Source of the DNA: Corynebacterium pseudodiphtheriticum DSM 44287 | GTDB taxonomy: Bacteria; Actinomycetota; Actinomycetes; Mycobacteriales; Mycobacteriaceae | Assembly: GCF_000688415.1 (NCBI RefSeq) | Contig: NZ_JIAH01000011.1 | Coordinates: 1 to 64,000 of the forward strand | Direction: 5' to 3' | DNA: 64,000 nt | Shown: piece after piece, positions 62,437 to 64,000 of the stretch | How the letters are laid out: each line of letters begins with the position of its first letter | How positions within the stretch are numbered: position 1 is the stretch's first letter | The notes under the pieces: generated by a model | What the model saw: the letters and a program-made list of their open reading frames with translations, nothing else | What the model was told of the DNA's origin: nothing | The model's database searches: none | Position numbers and translations under genes: made by a program

Positions 62437-64000
62437 TTAGAACAAGAAGTAACGCTGCGTCATCGGCAGTTCCGTTGCTGGCTCTGCAGTGATGATTTCA
62501 CCATCGACGGACAACTCGTAGGTCTCTGGATCCACCTTAATCTCTGGCGTAGCGTCGTTCAGGCGCATGTCCTTCTTCGAAATCTCGCGCATATTCTTGG
62601 CTTCGACGAAACGACGAGCAATGCGCAATGTTTCTGGCACGCCAGCTTCCATGGCGGCCGTCGACAAGAAGGTGACCGAGTTACGGCGGGATGCGTGGCC
62701 CAAAGCACCGTAGGAGTAACGCATGGTGCGAGGCTGTGGGGTCGGGATAGACGCGTTAGCATCACCCATGATCGAACGTACGACGTAGCCAGACTTCAGA
62801 ACCATGCTTGGCTTCACGCCAAAGTTCTTCGGATCCCAGATGACGAGGTCCGCCAGTTTGCCTTCTTCTACCGATCCAACGGAGTGCGAGATACCAGAAG
62901 CAATAGCTGGGTTGATCGTGTACTTCGCGATGTAACGCTTGATGCGCTCGTTATCGTTGTTTTCCGAGTCGCCAGCCAAAGAACCAAATTGTTCCTTCAT
63001 ACGGTGTGCGACCTGCCAGGTACGCAAAACGACTTCGCCGACGCGGCCCATTGCCTGCGAGTCAGAGGACGTGATGGACAAAATTCCGCGGTCATGCAAA
63101 ACGTCTTCTGCGGCAATCGTTTCTTTGCGGATACGCGAATCAGCGAACGCAACGTCTTCTGGAAGATCTGGGTTCAAGTGGTGACACACCATGATCATGT
63201 CCAGGTGCTCATCCATCGTGTTGACGGTATAAGGCAGTGTCGGGTTGGTAGACGCAGGCAAAACGTTATCCAGGCCAGCAACCTTCAAGATGTCTGGTGC
63301 GTGCCCACCGCCGGCGCCTTCCGTGTGGAAAGTATGGATTACGCGGTCCTTGAAAGCAGCGATGGTGTTATCGGCAAAGCCACCTTCGTTCAGAGTGTCT
63401 GTATGGATAGCGACTTGGATATCCATCTCATCGGCGACCGTAAGTGCCTGGTCGATGGTGTTGGCAGTAGCGCCCCAGTCCTCGTGAATCTTCAGGCCAA
63501 TGGCTCCGGCCTTGATTTGCTCACGCAGCGGGTTAGCATCCGAAGCGTGGCCTTTACCCAAGAAACCAACGTTGACAGAGAAGTTTTCCGTCGCACGAAT
63601 CATGTGGGTGATGTTATCGGCGCCAGCGGTAACCGTGGTTGCGTTCGTGGAATCGACCGGGCCGGTTCCGCCGCCAATCAGCGTGGTGGTGCCGTTGTCG
63701 AGAGCTGCTTCTACCTGCTCTGGTGAGATGAAGTGCACGTGGGTGTCAATAGCACCAGCGGTGATGATCTTTCCTTCACCGCCAATAACTTCGGTGCCCA
63801 CACCGATCATGACGTCGACATCGTCCATGATGTCTGGGTTACCGGCGTTGCCGATCTTCATGATCTTGCCGTCTTTTATCGCGATATCAGCGGTGAAGAT
63901 ACCTGTGTGGTCAATGACCGTTCCGTTGGTAATGACGAGGTCCGGAACCATATCATTACCGCGCATGCGCGAGTTCTGCCCCATACCATCGCGAATTACC
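62437..64000 (-). CDS. ureC: Urease alpha subunit (5' end outside window)
   Basis: Catalytic subunit of urease; 521 residues are visible and the frame stays open past the right edge (V-I-R-D-G-M-G-Q precedes the internal ATG at 63984), so about 50 N-terminal residues are missing. Visible motifs: the nickel-binding H-V-H-F strand, the carbamylated Lys in [11 protein letters not shown], the flap Cys-His in M-V-C-H-H-L, and the catalytic-site [10 protein letters not shown]. It ends Y-F-L-F, a normal C-terminus. ureA and ureB should lie just outside. Confidence 0.97.
   Translation of the reverse strand, partial: VIRDGMGQNSRMRGNDMVPDLVITNGTVIDHTGIFTADIAIKDGKIMKIGNAGNPDIMDDVDVMIGVGTEVIGGEGKIITAGAIDTHVHFISPEQVEAALDNGTTTLIGGGTGPVDSTNATTVTAGADNITHMIRATENFSVNVGFLGKGHASDANPLREQIKAGAIGLKIHEDWGATANTIDQALTVADEMDIQVAIHTDTLNEGGFADNTIAAFKDRVIHTFHTEGAGGGHAPDILKVAGLDNVLPASTNPTLPYTVNTMDEHLDMIMVCHHLNPDLPEDVAFADSRIRKETIAAEDVLHDRGILSITSSDSQAMGRVGEVVLRTWQVAHRMKEQFGSLAGDSENNDNERIKRYIAKYTINPAIASGISHSVGSVEEGKLADLVIWDPKNFGVKPSMVLKSGYVVRSIMGDANASIPTPQPRTMRYSYGALGHASRRNSVTFLSTAAMEAGVPETLRIARRFVEAKNMREISKKDMRLNDATPEIKVDPETYELSVDGEIITAEPATELPMTQRYFLF

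Noticed and set aside
62695-63726. 343-codon plus-strand frame opposite ureC
   Set aside because: Fully antisense to a highly conserved gene; its composition reflects mirrored codon bias.
1-64000. tRNA, rRNA, complete insertion sequence, origin or intact CRISPR-cas locus
   Set aside because: None was recognised anywhere in the window; the only mobile-type DNA is the insert at 56.6 kb and the accessory patch at 52-53.6 kb.

Overview
The window looks like chromosome of a mid-GC Corynebacterium. The evidence is the gene orders (histidine operon with an impA-type phosphatase between hisA and hisF and a transporter next to hisH; lgt-pyk downstream of a trpC-like gene; ureCEFGD; a sialic-acid locus with a fused permease-ATPase), the lipoprotein-rich envelope set, and many start codons placed 6-8 bases after a -10 hexamer, as in leaderless corynebacterial mRNAs. 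The species cannot be named from the sequence alone. Functional names rest on motifs and gene order read by eye; no database search was possible.

Layout. 1-2.5 kb: 5' end of a tandem-repeat secreted protein and an M20 amidohydrolase. 2.5-16.2 kb (minus strand): a lipoprotein, a membrane protein, hisD-hisC-hisB-small membrane protein-MFS-hisH-hisA-impA-hisF-hisI, a Trp-associated membrane protein, a TrpC-like protein that lacks key catalytic residues, lgt and pyk. 16.4-21.1 kb: TetR regulator, a BRCT protein with a degenerate exonuclease-like fold, a BCCT transporter and a secreted trypsin-like protease. 21.2-32.8 kb: a complete sialic-acid uptake and catabolism locus (siaEFGI ABC transporter, nanR, nanA-nanK-nanE, nagA-nagB) with two matching candidate NanR operators. 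32.8-51.9 kb: mostly housekeeping (FAD/Fe-S dehydrogenase, S4 protein, YigZ, ilvA, dnaE, rluD, lspA, lactate permease, asparaginase, dinB).

51.9-53.7 kb is a small accessory patch: scattered degenerate CRISPR-like repeats (two pairs spaced 60-61 bp, with no cas genes), a Cro/XRE-like regulator whose -35 box lies in a perfect 16-bp palindrome, a 54-aa membrane protein, and a frameshifted gene with its own terminator. 53.9-59.5 kb: a secreted protein and a substrate-binding-protein ABC importer. Its ATPase gene is split at the Walker A lysine codon by a 1.31-kb AT-richer insertion with a TTTA duplication, and its permease gene carries a frameshift, so the importer is probably dead although the binding protein and the divergent ArsR regulator look intact. 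59.6-64.0 kb: urease genes ureD, G, F, E and most of ureC, which runs off the right edge.

A theme that standard annotation would miss is a set of short degenerate tandem repeats (15-28 bp units, 2-4 copies) at gene junctions, several of them containing or touching the stop codon (7.9, 17.0, 28.6, 36.6, 43.8 and 55.0 kb).
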